NCBI RefSeq assembly: GCF_022763345.1
Contig: NZ_JALEGS010000066.1
Location: 1 to 64,000 of the forward strand
DNA from: Phaeodactylibacter sp.
Lineage (GTDB): Bacteria; Bacteroidota; Bacteroidia; Chitinophagales; Saprospiraceae
Reading direction: 5' to 3'
Length of the DNA: 64,000 nucleotides
Shown: piece by piece, positions 17,154 through 25,289 of the stretch
How positions within the stretch are numbered: the first letter of the stretch is position 1
Layout: each line of letters opens with the position of its first letter
Position numbers and translations under genes: made by a program
Notes under the pieces: model-generated
Seen by the model: the letters and a program-made list of their open reading frames with translations, nothing else
What the model was told of the DNA's origin: nothing
The model's database searches: none

Positions 17154-18284
17154 ATGCGGTTACCCTCTACCCTTTTCCTGGGCTTGTTGTTGCTCAGCAT
17201 CGGCTTATTGCAAAGCTGTTCTTCCCTCTCCCCGACTTCCAGCGCCAGCAAAATCCCGGTCTATGCCTGGGACGGCGGGCTGAATGACAAAACCGACGAT
17301 GAGGTTTTGAAAACCCTGAGCGGCTGGAAAGCCAAAGGGGTGGACACCCTCATGTACAACGGCGGACAGGACCCGGCTGACTACGCGCGCATTGGGAAAC
17401 TGGCGCAAGCCGCCGGCCTCGGGCTCCACGCCTGGATTCCCACTATGGTGCAAAAGCCCCGCCCCGAACTCAAGCCGGAATGGTACGCTGTCAACCGGGC
17501 CGGGGAGTCGGCTTATGACAAGCCTGCTTATGTGCCGTACTATACTTTCCTGTGCCCGAATGAACCCGGCGTATACCAATTTCTGGAGGAGCTGTACACG
17601 AGTGTCGCTGAAGTGGAGCAGGTAGCTGCGGTACACCTCGACTACATCCGCTTCCCGGACGTCATCCTGGCGCGCGGGCTGTGGGACAAGTACGGCCTGG
17701 TGATGGATAAAGAGTACCCCAAGTACGATTATTGCTACTGCGACCGCTGTACTTCAGGCTTCGAGGAGCAGAGCGGCATCGATATCCAATCGGTGGAAGA
17801 CCCCACACAGGTACAAGCCTGGAAGCAGTACCGTTACGATCTGATTACGAGTATTGTCAACCGGCTGGCCGAGCAGGTGCATGCTAAGGACAAGCGCATC
17901 AACGCTGCCGTCTTCCCGGGACCGCACTCCGTAGCCAAGCGTATCGTGCGGCAGGAATGGGACCAATGGGACCTTGATCAGGTCTTCCCCATGCTCTACA
18001 ATGATTTTTACCTGGAAGATGTGGAATGGATCGGCGAGATGACAGCAGAGGGTGTGGAAGCACTTGACGGCCGGGCTTCGCTTATCAGCGGTTTGTTCAT
18101 CTGCCCGGACCCGAAGAGCAAGGCCCGGCAGCCGGACCCGGAAAACCACGGCCTGATCCCGGAGGAGTTGGGAGCGGCAGTGCAGGTCTCTATGGATAAT
18201 GGCGCGGCGGGTATCTGTCTGTTTACTCCCGGACGGATGACGAAAAAGCACTGGAAAGCGTTACGGCAGGTGATTTACCGGTAA
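17154..18284 (+). CDS. GHL10-type glycosyl-hydrolase-like lipoprotein
   Basis: A 376-aa lipoprotein. The ATG at 17154 gives a lipoprotein signal ending in LLQSC; a TTG at 17133 is less likely. The body is a TIM-barrel-like domain with the signature VAAVHLDYIRFPD (about 155-167), found in GHL10-type glycoside-hydrolase-like proteins (PF02638 group). YAWDGGLND and LHAWIPTM are near the N-terminus and GAAGICLFTPGRM near the end. The CYCDRCTSGF segment (about 190) carries a Cys cluster. The likely target is a glycan, but the substrate cannot be told from sequence. Confidence 0.82.
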   Translation: MRLPSTLFLGLLLLSIGLLQSCSSLSPTSSASKIPVYAWDGGLNDKTDDEVLKTLSGWKAKGVDTLMYNGGQDPADYARIGKLAQAAGLGLHAWIPTMVQKPRPELKPEWYAVNRAGESAYDKPAYVPYYTFLCPNEPGVYQFLEELYTSVAEVEQVAAVHLDYIRFPDVILARGLWDKYGLVMDKEYPKYDYCYCDRCTSGFEEQSGIDIQSVEDPTQVQAWKQYRYDLITSIVNRLAEQVHAKDKRINAAVFPGPHSVAKRIVRQEWDQWDLDQVFPMLYNDFYLEDVEWIGEMTAEGVEALDGRASLISGLFICPDPKSKARQPDPENHGLIPEELGAAVQVSMDNGAAGICLFTPGRMTKKHWKALRQVIYR

Positions 18285-18304
18285 GGAAACTGCAACGTTG
18301 GAGA

Positions 18305-18473
18305 CTAGTGGTCTGTCAAGGCTAAAACTAGGGGTTGCCTGCGGCGACTTTTGAGGCTACTCTTCGTTGGATAACCCCTTACGTAGCGCTGCTATGCGCG
18401 GGAACATCCGCCTTGATTAGCCTCAAAATTCGCTCCCATTCAACCCATAAATTAACACTTGACAGACCACTAG
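18305..18473. repeat. MITE-like element with 16-bp perfect terminal inverted repeats
   Basis: CTAGTGGTCTGTCAAG (18305-18320) is repeated exactly in inverted orientation at 18458-18473, framing 169 bp. Inside are nested inverted repeats: TTTTGAGGCTA against TAGCCTCAAAA, and AGGGGTT against AACCCCT. There is no open frame. Size, termini and folded interior fit a non-autonomous transposon remnant. The terminal CTAG could be a target duplication. Confidence 0.6.
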
Positions 18474-18694
18474 GCAAGTGAGGTTATCATTTTTTTGACA
18501 GCGTTAAACCGTTCTAAGGTTTTGGGGTTGGTAAGCGTGCCACCTTCAGAGCTTCAATGACTTCTGGAAGATGCAGGGATTCTTTCGCTACTGTTTTGCA
18601 GCGAAAGAACCCCTATGGCACAATGCCTGCTTCAACAAAGATTTCATGCCTTTGCCTACTTGCTACCCAATGATAAAAAGATTATACTTGCAAT
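18474..18694. other. Intergenic sequence before mntA
   Basis: No gene is seen. It contains a strong hairpin at 18575-18614. Its AT-rich end (about 18660-18694) probably holds the mntA promoter; TATACTTG at 18684-18691 resembles a -7 box. Confidence 0.35.
18575..18614. repeat. 15-bp hairpin with one mismatch
   Basis: AGGGATTCTTTCGCT (18575-18589) pairs with AGCGAAAGAACCCCT (18600-18614) around a 10-nt loop, with a single mismatch. It has no T-run, and lies 100 nt downstream of the MITE-like element. It may be a transposon end, a repeat or a structured RNA. Confidence 0.5.
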
Positions 18695-18979
18695 ATGACA
18701 AATGAAGAGGTTCACCGTATCATTAGAAACTATCTTGCTCAATATCCAATTTCCAGGATTGGGATATTCGGGTCTTTTGCCAGAAACGAACACACACCGG
18801 AAAGTGATATTGACATCTTAGTAACCTATGATGAACCTGTTAACCTTTTCATACTGGCACGCATGCACCGGGAACTATCAGAACTACTTGACCGCGAAGT
18901 AGATATCGTTAGTGAAAAATACCTTGACCCCAGAATAAAGCCGGAAGTGGAGCAGGACCTAAAAATTATTACTGTGTGA
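18695..18979 (+). CDS. mntA: MntA-type minimal nucleotidyltransferase antitoxin
   Basis: A 94-aa minimal nucleotidyltransferase. The catalytic signature GSFARNEHTPESDIDILV (about 26-43) shows the GS...DxD arrangement with both aspartates. In the MNT/HEPN (type VII) toxin-antitoxin family this enzyme neutralises HepT by adding AMP groups. It overlaps the next gene by one base (TGATG), typical of mntA-hepT pairs. The antitoxin is intact although the downstream toxin frame is broken. Confidence 0.88.
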   Translation: MTNEEVHRIIRNYLAQYPISRIGIFGSFARNEHTPESDIDILVTYDEPVNLFILARMHRELSELLDREVDIVSEKYLDPRIKPEVEQDLKIITV

Positions 18980-19327
18980 TGAGTGCCTTTCGTGATCTTA
19001 CCTATCTGGAACACATTGAGGATTCAATTGAAAAGATTCAATCTTACACAAAAGGCTTATCCGAGGAGTCCTTCCAAAACTCCACCTTAGTTCAAGATGC
19101 TGTAGTCCGTCAGTTTGAAATAATTGGCGAAGCCACAAAAAGACTATCTGTGTATATCCGGAGAACATCCTGATATACCTTGGAAAGATATGGCTGGAAT
19201 GCGAGATGTACTAATTCACGATTATATCAATGTCGAAATTGATATTGTTTGGAAGACAGTCGTAGACTACCTCCCTACACTGAAAGAGAGCGTTCGACAA
19301 ATCATCGACAAGCTAAACAATGTCTGA
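18979..19327 (+). pseudogene. hepT: HepT-type HEPN toxin with a frameshift
   Basis: The first frame (ATG 18979, ending after 64 codons at a TGA near 19173) encodes the HEPN start: LTYLEHIEDSIEKIQSYTKG, then FEIIGEATKRLSVYIR. A different frame continues with EHPDIPWKDMAGMRDVLIHD and runs to the TGA at 19327. Joined, they make a full-length HepT including the catalytic RX4HXY motif (RDVLIHDY), which lies after the shift. Adding GA in the GGAGAAC stretch around 19160-19168 would restore the expected IRREHPDIPW, so a 2-nt deletion is the simplest explanation. It may be true inactivation of the toxin or a sequence error. Confidence 0.75.
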
Positions 19328-19918
19328 TCAGGGAAAGAAGAAAAGCAACCAATTTTATTTAGCCCACTAAACACTTTTTAGTCTTTTTGTTTAATGGGTT
19401 AAACAAAATAAAATGCAAAAGCTTTTCCTCCGGTCTCAGGCTGCCCTAAAAATGGCAGAAACAGCGTACCGCCGCCCGCTATACGATAGCCTCGACTGGA
19501 GCACCGCCCCTCATCATTACGTAGTTGTCGATTCTGCTGCCACCGCTCACCCACAGCGTATCCCGCTTTGGATGTTTGGGCTGCTGTACTAAGAGAGGAT
19601 CTCACTTTCCCGCTCCTTACCAGAGCGGTTTGGGTATGTATTCCAGCAGGAGTCATTGCTATAGTTTCGGCTTCTGAATGCCCATCTCATCTCCATAAAG
19701 CAGGGGTGCTTCGGGCCCGACTATGCCCGTTCTTAAATGTCAGAAAGGTTACAAATCATAGAAAAGCGGTAAACAAACTGTACATTCTTAAAAACAGTAA
19801 CCACCACCCTAACCCAAAATCCAATTTTTACTTTAGCTTTGCTGCGCTAGTAATTGGTGGCAGGAAAGCCTGTTGCCATGATTTTATTTCAGAATATTAA
19901 CTAAATCCTTTTTTAGGT
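19328..19918. other. Gene-poor interval after the mntA/hepT locus
   Basis: Apart from the inverted repeat at 19352-19414 no supported gene is found. A 59-codon frame (ATG 19413 to TAA 19592) and short frames beyond it show no family resemblance. The last 100 nt are AT-rich and probably hold the promoter of the secreted protein gene at 19919. Confidence 0.45.
19352..19414. repeat. Imperfect inverted repeat, terminator-like
   Basis: ATTTTATTTAGCCCACTAAAC (19352-19372) and its approximate complement at 19389-19414 frame a T-rich loop; the right arm has a 4-nt insertion. It may terminate mntA/hepT transcription or be a mobile-element end. Confidence 0.4.
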
Positions 19919-21830
19919 ATGAGAGCAGCTATACTCTTTATTCTCGCATTATTTATGCTGCAGGCGACTGAAACGACTGCGCAGGTCTTCTTCGAGCAAG
20001 ACTTTGAAAATGGCATTGAGCCTATGACACTGATCGATGTGGATGGACTTACGCCACACCCTAATGTTGCCGCCTACCCAGATGCATGGAATGCGGCCAA
20101 CCCTGCATTCGGCAATGGTACAAACGTAGCCGTTTCAAACTCTTTCTTGGTACTCTCCGGCTGGGGCAGCAGACGATTGGATGATTACACCAGCTATTGA
20201 AATCACCAATGAAAACACCGTTGTGAGCTGGTCCGCAAAAGCACAGGACGCCAGTTTTCCGGATGGGTATGAGGTTCTCGTATCTACAACTGGAAATGAA
20301 GTGGCTGACTTTACTGATGTTATTTTCAGTACTGCGGCTGAGGTAACCGAATTTACTGAGCGTAGCGCAGCGCTTGGTGACTACGTGGGTCAAACTATTT
20401 ATATCGCTTGGCGAAACAACTCCACCGACCAATTCTTACTACTGGTGGATGACATCAAAGTTGAAGCGATACAAGCCCTGGCTGTAAGTGCTACTGCATT
20501 TTCAACAACTCAGTACCATCAAATTCTTGATGATGTCGAAATCATCACCACTATCACCAATGATGGTGCGAATACCATCAACACATTGGATGTTACATGG
20601 ACAGATGGCACAAACACTTACACTGACAACCTCACCGACCTTGGTTTGGGTAACGGTCAGTCTATTGATTATGCGCATAGTACAACTTTCATGCCTACAG
20701 CGGCTATCACTTACGATATTCAAGTTACCGTTTCCAATCCTAACGGTGAAACAGATGATGAAACAGATAACGTAGTTGATGGAAGGATTTCTGCTGTTTC
20801 TGTGGTTCCGGTAAAGCGGATGGTTCTCGAAGAAGGTACAGGTAGCTGGTGTGGTTGGTGCCCCCGCGGATTTGTTGCCATGGAAGACCTGATTGCTCAA
20901 TACCCTGAGACCTTTATCGGTATTGCCGTTCACAATGGTGACCCTATGGCTTTTGCTGAGTATGACAACAATATAGGGCTTTCCGGGTACCCAAGCTGTA
21001 ATGCAGACCGGGTATTATTGGACGTTGGCGTCTCTACTGCAGATTTCCAGTCTTACTACAACCAATTAACACAGCGGGTTTCTCCTGCATCAGTTGATGC
21101 GACAGCTGCTTTTGACCCTGCGACCGGAGAGGTAACAATCGAAGCAAAAGCAACCTTCCGCACGTTAATCGACGATTTGGACATGCGTATGAATGTAGTC
21201 ATTTTGGAAGATAGCATTCAGGGAAGCGGCAGTGGATACAACCAAGCCAACTTTTACAGCTTCCAGTCACAGAATATCCCTCTCGTAGGTGCTGGATTGG
21301 ACTGGCAAGCTGCTCCGAACCCTATTCTTGCAGGCGATATGTACTACAATCATGTAGCACGTGCAATCATTGGTGGCTACTTTGGAGAGAATGTCTTCCC
21401 GGATAATGTAACAGCAGACCAGGAAGTAACTCAAACGTACACTTACACAGTACCCGCTAGTTACAACCCAGAGCTAATGTCGGCAGTAGTGATGCTCATA
21501 GACGGCAACACAGGCGCGATCGTCAACGCAGGCAAAGCGCACTTCGATATCCTGTCCAGTAATCAGCCTGAACTGGCTAACGAGCGGTTGGATATTTTCC
21601 CTAACCCTGCAACGGACATCGTTAATATTGCCCTTAACCTTGATGGCGCTACCTCCGTAGACCTGACGGTGTTCAATGCAATGGGGCAAACCGTTGCAAC
21701 CCAATACCTGGGTACCCTGAACGGAGAAGTATCTGTTCCTTTTGATGCCTCCAGGCTGACTGCTGGCGCCTACACGTTCCGGATCAACCTCGGCAATCAG
21801 GTAGCAGTTAAGCAGGTCATTGTAGAATAA
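19919..21830 (+). pseudogene. Omp28-like, thioredoxin-fold secreted protein with T9SS type A signal, frameshifted
   Basis: Frame one (19919-20200) gives a signal peptide (MRAAILFILALFMLQATETT, then AQ) and the start of a choice-of-anchor-J-like domain. A second frame continues it to 21830. At about 20170 the expected SGWGSADDWMITPAIE is broken: AGCAGAC should be AGCGCAGAC, a 2-nt loss. Downstream are an Omp28-type region with a thioredoxin-like motif (GTGSWCGWCPRGFVAM, CxxC), MRMNVVILEDSIQGSGSGYN, and a C-terminal type A T9SS sorting domain (DIFPNPATDIVNIAL, GAYTFRINLG). The joined product of about 636 aa would be a surface protein with a possible disulfide or redox role. Decay and sequence error are both possible. 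Confidence 0.8.
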
Positions 21831-21879
21831 GCTATCGAACTTAAGCCGGGCTGGCATTTGTTTCCCCGGATGGTTCACG

Positions 21880-21922
21880 GTCAGGTCAGTACCCCAAATT
21901 GGAGTGCTGACCTGACTTTATT
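21880..21922 (+). terminator. Terminator of the Omp28-like gene
   Basis: GTCAGGTCAG (21880-21889) pairs perfectly with CTGACCTGAC (21907-21916), followed by TTTATTT. It lies 50 nt after the stop. Confidence 0.75.
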
Positions 21923-22015
21923 TCGTCGCAGCCACTACTTTAAAGTTTATTTAGCACTTGAGATGTTGATATTTCTATAATTTATTCGGACTTTTGTTTA
22001 ATAAAATTAGAATCC

Positions 22016-22744
22016 ATGAAGCAAACTATACTCCTTTTTGCATTTATCCTTTCCACTGCACTTGTGATCGAAGCACAGGTTTCCTTGGTTTTCACTCCGC
22101 AAACCATTGAAAAAGAAGGCATAGCCGATCCCAACGATCTCTTTATGGAAATTGTCGGTAAAGCCTATGTTGTTAATGAAGGAGACGAACCTGTCTCTAT
22201 CCAATGGGTTAGAAACCCTGACATTCTTGAAGAGTGGGAAACCATGATCTGTGACAATAACCAGTGCTATCCTGCTCAGGTATCCTCCAACATCATGGAA
22301 GACCTAGGGCTTAATGCACCTATTACACTTAACCCCGGAGACACAACGAACATTGATGTCCATTTACGCCCCAGAGGTGTAGCGGGTGAAGGCACCGTCA
22401 TTATGGAGGTTTACGACCTTGCCAATCCTGATGAGGTGGCAGTATCAGCTGATTTTAATTTTACAGCTTCGCTGCCAAGCAGCACCAACGACCTCAACAC
22501 AACCCCACTCACCGTCTTCCCCAACCCCACCGCTGATTACTTCAACATCCGCGGTGGCAATGGCGTAGACCGGGTGGTACTGTACAATGTGTTGGGTCGA
22601 GAGATGCGTAGCTTCAACGTAGCGCCCGGGCAGCGGTACTACATCGGTGACCTGCCGAATGGCCTCTACCTCGCTAGCATGGTGGACAACAACAAGGGCA
22701 TCGTGAAGACGTTGCGCCTGAAGAAAAGCACGGTGCGTCCGTAA
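22016..22744 (+). CDS. Secreted protein with T9SS type A sorting domain
   Basis: 242 aa. A signal peptide (MKQTILLFAFILSTALVIEA, then Q) is followed by a beta-rich domain (about 22-160) with AYVVNEGDEPVSIQWVRN and a Cys pair in ICDNNQCYPA. It ends in a C-terminal type A sorting domain (about 165-242: TVFPNPTADYFNIRGGNG, VVLYNVLGREM, LPNGLYLASM). The N-terminal domain resembles immunoglobulin-like copper/cupredoxin-style domains only loosely; no function is assigned. A strong terminator follows. Confidence 0.82.
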   Translation: MKQTILLFAFILSTALVIEAQVSLVFTPQTIEKEGIADPNDLFMEIVGKAYVVNEGDEPVSIQWVRNPDILEEWETMICDNNQCYPAQVSSNIMEDLGLNAPITLNPGDTTNIDVHLRPRGVAGEGTVIMEVYDLANPDEVAVSADFNFTASLPSSTNDLNTTPLTVFPNPTADYFNIRGGNGVDRVVLYNVLGREMRSFNVAPGQRYYIGDLPNGLYLASMVDNNKGIVKTLRLKKSTVRP

Positions 22745-22765
22745 ATTTTACAGCCTTACCAGCTT

Positions 22766-22801
22766 AAAAAGCCCCTGTGGATTGCCGCAGGGGCTTTTTT
22801 T
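22766..22801 (+). terminator. Strong intrinsic terminator
   Basis: AAAAAGCCCCTGTGG and CCGCAGGGGCTTTTTTT form a GC-rich stem flanked by A- and T-runs, 22 nt after the stop of the T9SS protein gene. It can work in both directions. Confidence 0.88.
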
Positions 22802-22963
22802 GTTCTATGAATAGCACAACTATTATGAATGATTGGTATTTTCATCCTGACAATTAATCAAACTAAGCATTATAAGTGAGTTAGATTACTAAAGTCCCAA
22901 ATCTTGCCAGGCTTAATTAAGGGAACTAACAACCCTGAAGAATTGTATAGCTAAAAAAAGAAG

Positions 22964-23200
22964 ATGGAATATATATTCGAGAGAATTACATTGGATGCTG
23001 AGCTGTGTGATGGTAAACCTACAATAAGGGAATTAAGAATTACAGCTCAAACTATACTGGAGTATTTGTTTAATGGAACAACCGAAGAGGAAATTTTAGA
23101 ACAATATCCGATTTTAGAAAAAGGCGACATTGAGGCCTGCAAGAAATTTGCACTTGAAATGATGAATAAAAATTACCGGATAAAAGATGTGGCAGCCTGA
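22964..23200 (+). CDS. DUF433 antitoxin-like protein
   Basis: A 78-aa DUF433 protein (ITLDAELCDGKPTIRELRIT, then EYLFNGTTEEEILEQYPILE). DUF433 proteins have a winged-helix-like fold and act as DNA-binding antitoxins beside PIN-like DUF5615 proteins. The downstream gene begins 3 nt after its stop and is exactly such a partner. Confidence 0.82.
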   Translation: MEYIFERITLDAELCDGKPTIRELRITAQTILEYLFNGTTEEEILEQYPILEKGDIEACKKFALEMMNKNYRIKDVAA

Positions 23201-23203
23201 TAT

Positions 23204-23533
23204 TTGATTGACGTAAACTTGCCTTATTATTTTGGGTTGTGGAATACACATGAATATATACATCAAATTGATATTGATGCGGGGATGAAGGACAAGCATG
23301 TTTGGAGTTATGCAAAAAAACATGACTTAACCATCATTATAAAAGATAGCGATTTCTCAAATCGAATAATGTTTAAAGAACCTCCACCAAAAGTGATCCA
23401 TATCAGATTTGGGAATATGAGTATGAAAGAATTCCACAAAACAATGAAGGAAGTTTGGAGTGGAGTTCTTGAAATGAACAAGGATTACAAATTAGTCAAT
23501 GTATATAAAGACAAGATAGAAGGGATCAGGTAA
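23204..23533 (+). CDS. DUF5615 PIN-like toxin
   Basis: A 109-aa PIN-like protein. The start is a TTG at 23204 (L/M-IDVNLPYYF); a TGA lies immediately upstream in frame and no ATG is available, so the unusual start is forced. Visible acidic residues are in IDVNLP (Asp3) and the IIIKDSDFSNR segment (two Asp), in line with the reduced PIN active site. It forms a toxin-antitoxin pair with the DUF433 gene. Confidence 0.78.
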   Translation: MIDVNLPYYFGLWNTHEYIHQIDIDAGMKDKHVWSYAKKHDLTIIIKDSDFSNRIMFKEPPPKVIHIRFGNMSMKEFHKTMKEVWSGVLEMNKDYKLVNVYKDKIEGIR

Positions 23534-24200
23534 AACCCTTTGGGTGTATGCCAGAGCGCTTTGGCCCGCCTTCGCACAGGGGCGCAAATCAAATTGTCGA
23601 TCACGCGGCCCATTGATGTCCCATCTGATAGTTGATGATTCGATGTATCCCTTCGCGGGGCGCAAACCGGATTGTCGCATCGGCTCTCATTTTCTTCGGT
23701 ATGTTTGACACCTACGGCGTCAATTAAAAATATTGATTGCTGTTTTTTTACTAATAGCCGACCCCTATTGGGGGTCGTACATCAGTAAAAACAAGCTTAA
23801 ATCTTGGAATAGACCCCAGCGGGGTCGCACTTATCGATCGAAAGATTTACCTAAAAAAATCCACGTTAGCTGCGACAACTTGGTTTACGCCCTCGCACAG
23901 CTATGGCGTACGGAGAAAAAGACCACCCTAACTGTCCAGCAAACATTAGGTGGGTGTTTTTACCCACAGCCACCTAATTTTAACGTTTAAGTTAAGGCAC
24001 TCTGCCCGCCTTCGCACAGCTATGGCGGACGGAGAAAAAGACTGCCCTAACTGCCTAGCCCCCATTAGGTGGGTGTTTATTTCATCAGTCGCTGCGCTCG
24101 TGTACCACAGCCACCTAATTTTTAAAGTTCATAATTTAGGGCGTTCTGCCCGCCTTCGCAAGGCTACGGCGGACGTAGTAAAAGACCTCCCTAACTGGCA
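23534..24200. other. Repeat-filled intergenic region
   Basis: 667 bp without a supported gene. The left half holds GC-rich fragments (GCCCGCCTTCGCACAGG at about 23565) and two short hairpins, GACCCC-TATTG-GGGGTC (23760-23776) and GACCCC-AGC-GGGGTC (23812-23826). The right half holds the tandem hairpin units described separately. Short frames here are made of repeat sequence. Confidence 0.6.
23885..24200. repeat. Three imperfect tandem hairpin-rich repeat units
   Basis: The unit contains a CCGCC...GGCGG palindrome (TTCGCACAGCTATGGCGGAC in unit 2), then GGAGAAAAAGAC, then CCCTAACTG, then ATTAGGTGG...CCACCTAAT. The shared CGCACAGC-type core starts at 23894, 24013 and 24157 (the third reads CGCAAGGC). 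Periods are 119 and 144 bp, the longer one due to a roughly 24-bp insertion. The third unit is cut short and runs up to the queD stop codon at 24201. The units look like intergenic palindromic elements, not CRISPR. Confidence 0.7.
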
Positions 24201-24608
24201 TTACGCCGGATACTCCACATAATTCCGTGGCGTCTCATACAGGCGCACACCGATGTCATACTTCTCATCCAGGTGCTCACGCAGGATTTGCCAGATCACG
24301 TAGCAGATATTTTCGGCAGTAGGATTGAGGTTTTTGAACTCCTCCGTATCCAGATTCAGGTTTTTATGGTCGAAGCGCCGCTCGATTTGCTCTTTGATGA
24401 TGTCTTTGAGCACTTTCAGGTCGATCAGGTAGCCCGTCACAGGGTCTACTTCTCCGCTGACCTTGACCTCCAGCTCATAATTATGGCCGTGGTAATTGGG
24501 GTTATTGCACAGCCCGAAGACCTCCTGATTCTTCTCATCGCTCCAGTTGGGATTGTACAGCCGGTGGGCGGCATTGAAGTGGGCGCGACGGAAAACAGCT
24601 ACTCTCAT
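24201..24608 (-). CDS. queD: 6-carboxytetrahydropterin synthase / PTPS family
   Basis: A 135-aa enzyme of the 6-pyruvoyl-tetrahydropterin synthase fold. It converts 7,8-dihydroneopterin triphosphate either to the queuosine precursor (QueD) or to pyruvoyl-pterin. The zinc ligands His15 (RRAHFNAAHRL), His40 and His42 (NNPNYHGHNYELEVKV) and the catalytic Cys34 are all present. LNPTAENICYVIW and RLYETPRNYVEY complete the conserved core. Single gene, divergent from the peroxidase gene; no other queuosine gene is in the window. Confidence 0.9.
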   Translation of the reverse strand: MRVAVFRRAHFNAAHRLYNPNWSDEKNQEVFGLCNNPNYHGHNYELEVKVSGEVDPVTGYLIDLKVLKDIIKEQIERRFDHKNLNLDTEEFKNLNPTAENICYVIWQILREHLDEKYDIGVRLYETPRNYVEYPA

Positions 24609-24776
24609 GCTTGATTTGGATTAGATTCGCCTACCACAACAAAAAAGGGCAGGCTTGGTTGGAAAAAGACCGGGAAGTTCTCCGCTATGCAAAGCGAAAA
24701 GACACGCAAACCTTTTCAATCCTCCCCAAAAAGCGTAATTTAGCCCGCATTATTAATACGCTGAACAGCAAATACC

Positions 24777-25250
24777 GTGAGGCATTTTCACACCTTTGAG
24801 GTGGACAGCATCAGTGGACAACAGATCGACTTTTCCGACTTTTCGGGAAAGAAAATCATAGTAGTTAATGTTGCTTCGGAATGCGGTTACACCCCGCAGT
24901 ACCAGCAACTTCAGGAATTATACGACGAATTCAACGATAAACTGGTCGTTATCGGCTTCCCCTGCAACGATTTTGGAGGGCAGGAGCCGGGCAGCGAAGC
25001 CGACATTCAGGCTTTCTGCGACCGCAACTACGGGGTGACCTTCCCGATGACCGCCAAAATCGGCATCAAAAAGTCGCCCCACCCCATTTACCAATGGCTG
25101 CAGCACAAAGCCGAAAATGGCGTGCTCGACCACGCCGTACAATGGAATTTTCATAAATTCCTGATTGATGAAACCGGGCAGCTCCAAGCCGCCTACCCTT
25201 CTTCAGTCAGCCCGTTTGATGACCGTATACTTTCCTGGATAACTTCCTGA
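24777..25250 (+). CDS. Glutathione peroxidase family thiol peroxidase
   Basis: 157 aa. Reduces hydroperoxides; bacterial Cys-type members often use thioredoxin. The catalytic tetrad is visible: Cys36 (NVASECGYTPQY), Gln69 (FGGQEPG), Trp123 and Asn124 (VQWNFHKFLI). Cys63 and Cys81 are available as resolving residues. The start is a GTG at 24777 (M-RHFHTFEVDS); no ATG exists upstream in frame near it. No signal peptide, so cytoplasmic. It is followed 39 nt later by holB. Confidence 0.9.
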   Translation: MRHFHTFEVDSISGQQIDFSDFSGKKIIVVNVASECGYTPQYQQLQELYDEFNDKLVVIGFPCNDFGGQEPGSEADIQAFCDRNYGVTFPMTAKIGIKKSPHPIYQWLQHKAENGVLDHAVQWNFHKFLIDETGQLQAAYPSSVSPFDDRILSWITS

Positions 25251-25289
25251 TCCTCACCTTTTCTGCTCAGCGCTAAATCAGCATAAGGC

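Noticed and set aside
19413..19592. 59-codon open frame after mntA/hepT
   Set aside because: No homology I can recognise, no clear ribosome-binding context, next to an inverted repeat; more likely non-coding.
23733..24222. Short open frames in the repeat region before queD
   Set aside because: Made of hairpin repeat sequence; the repeated peptides arise from the repeats.
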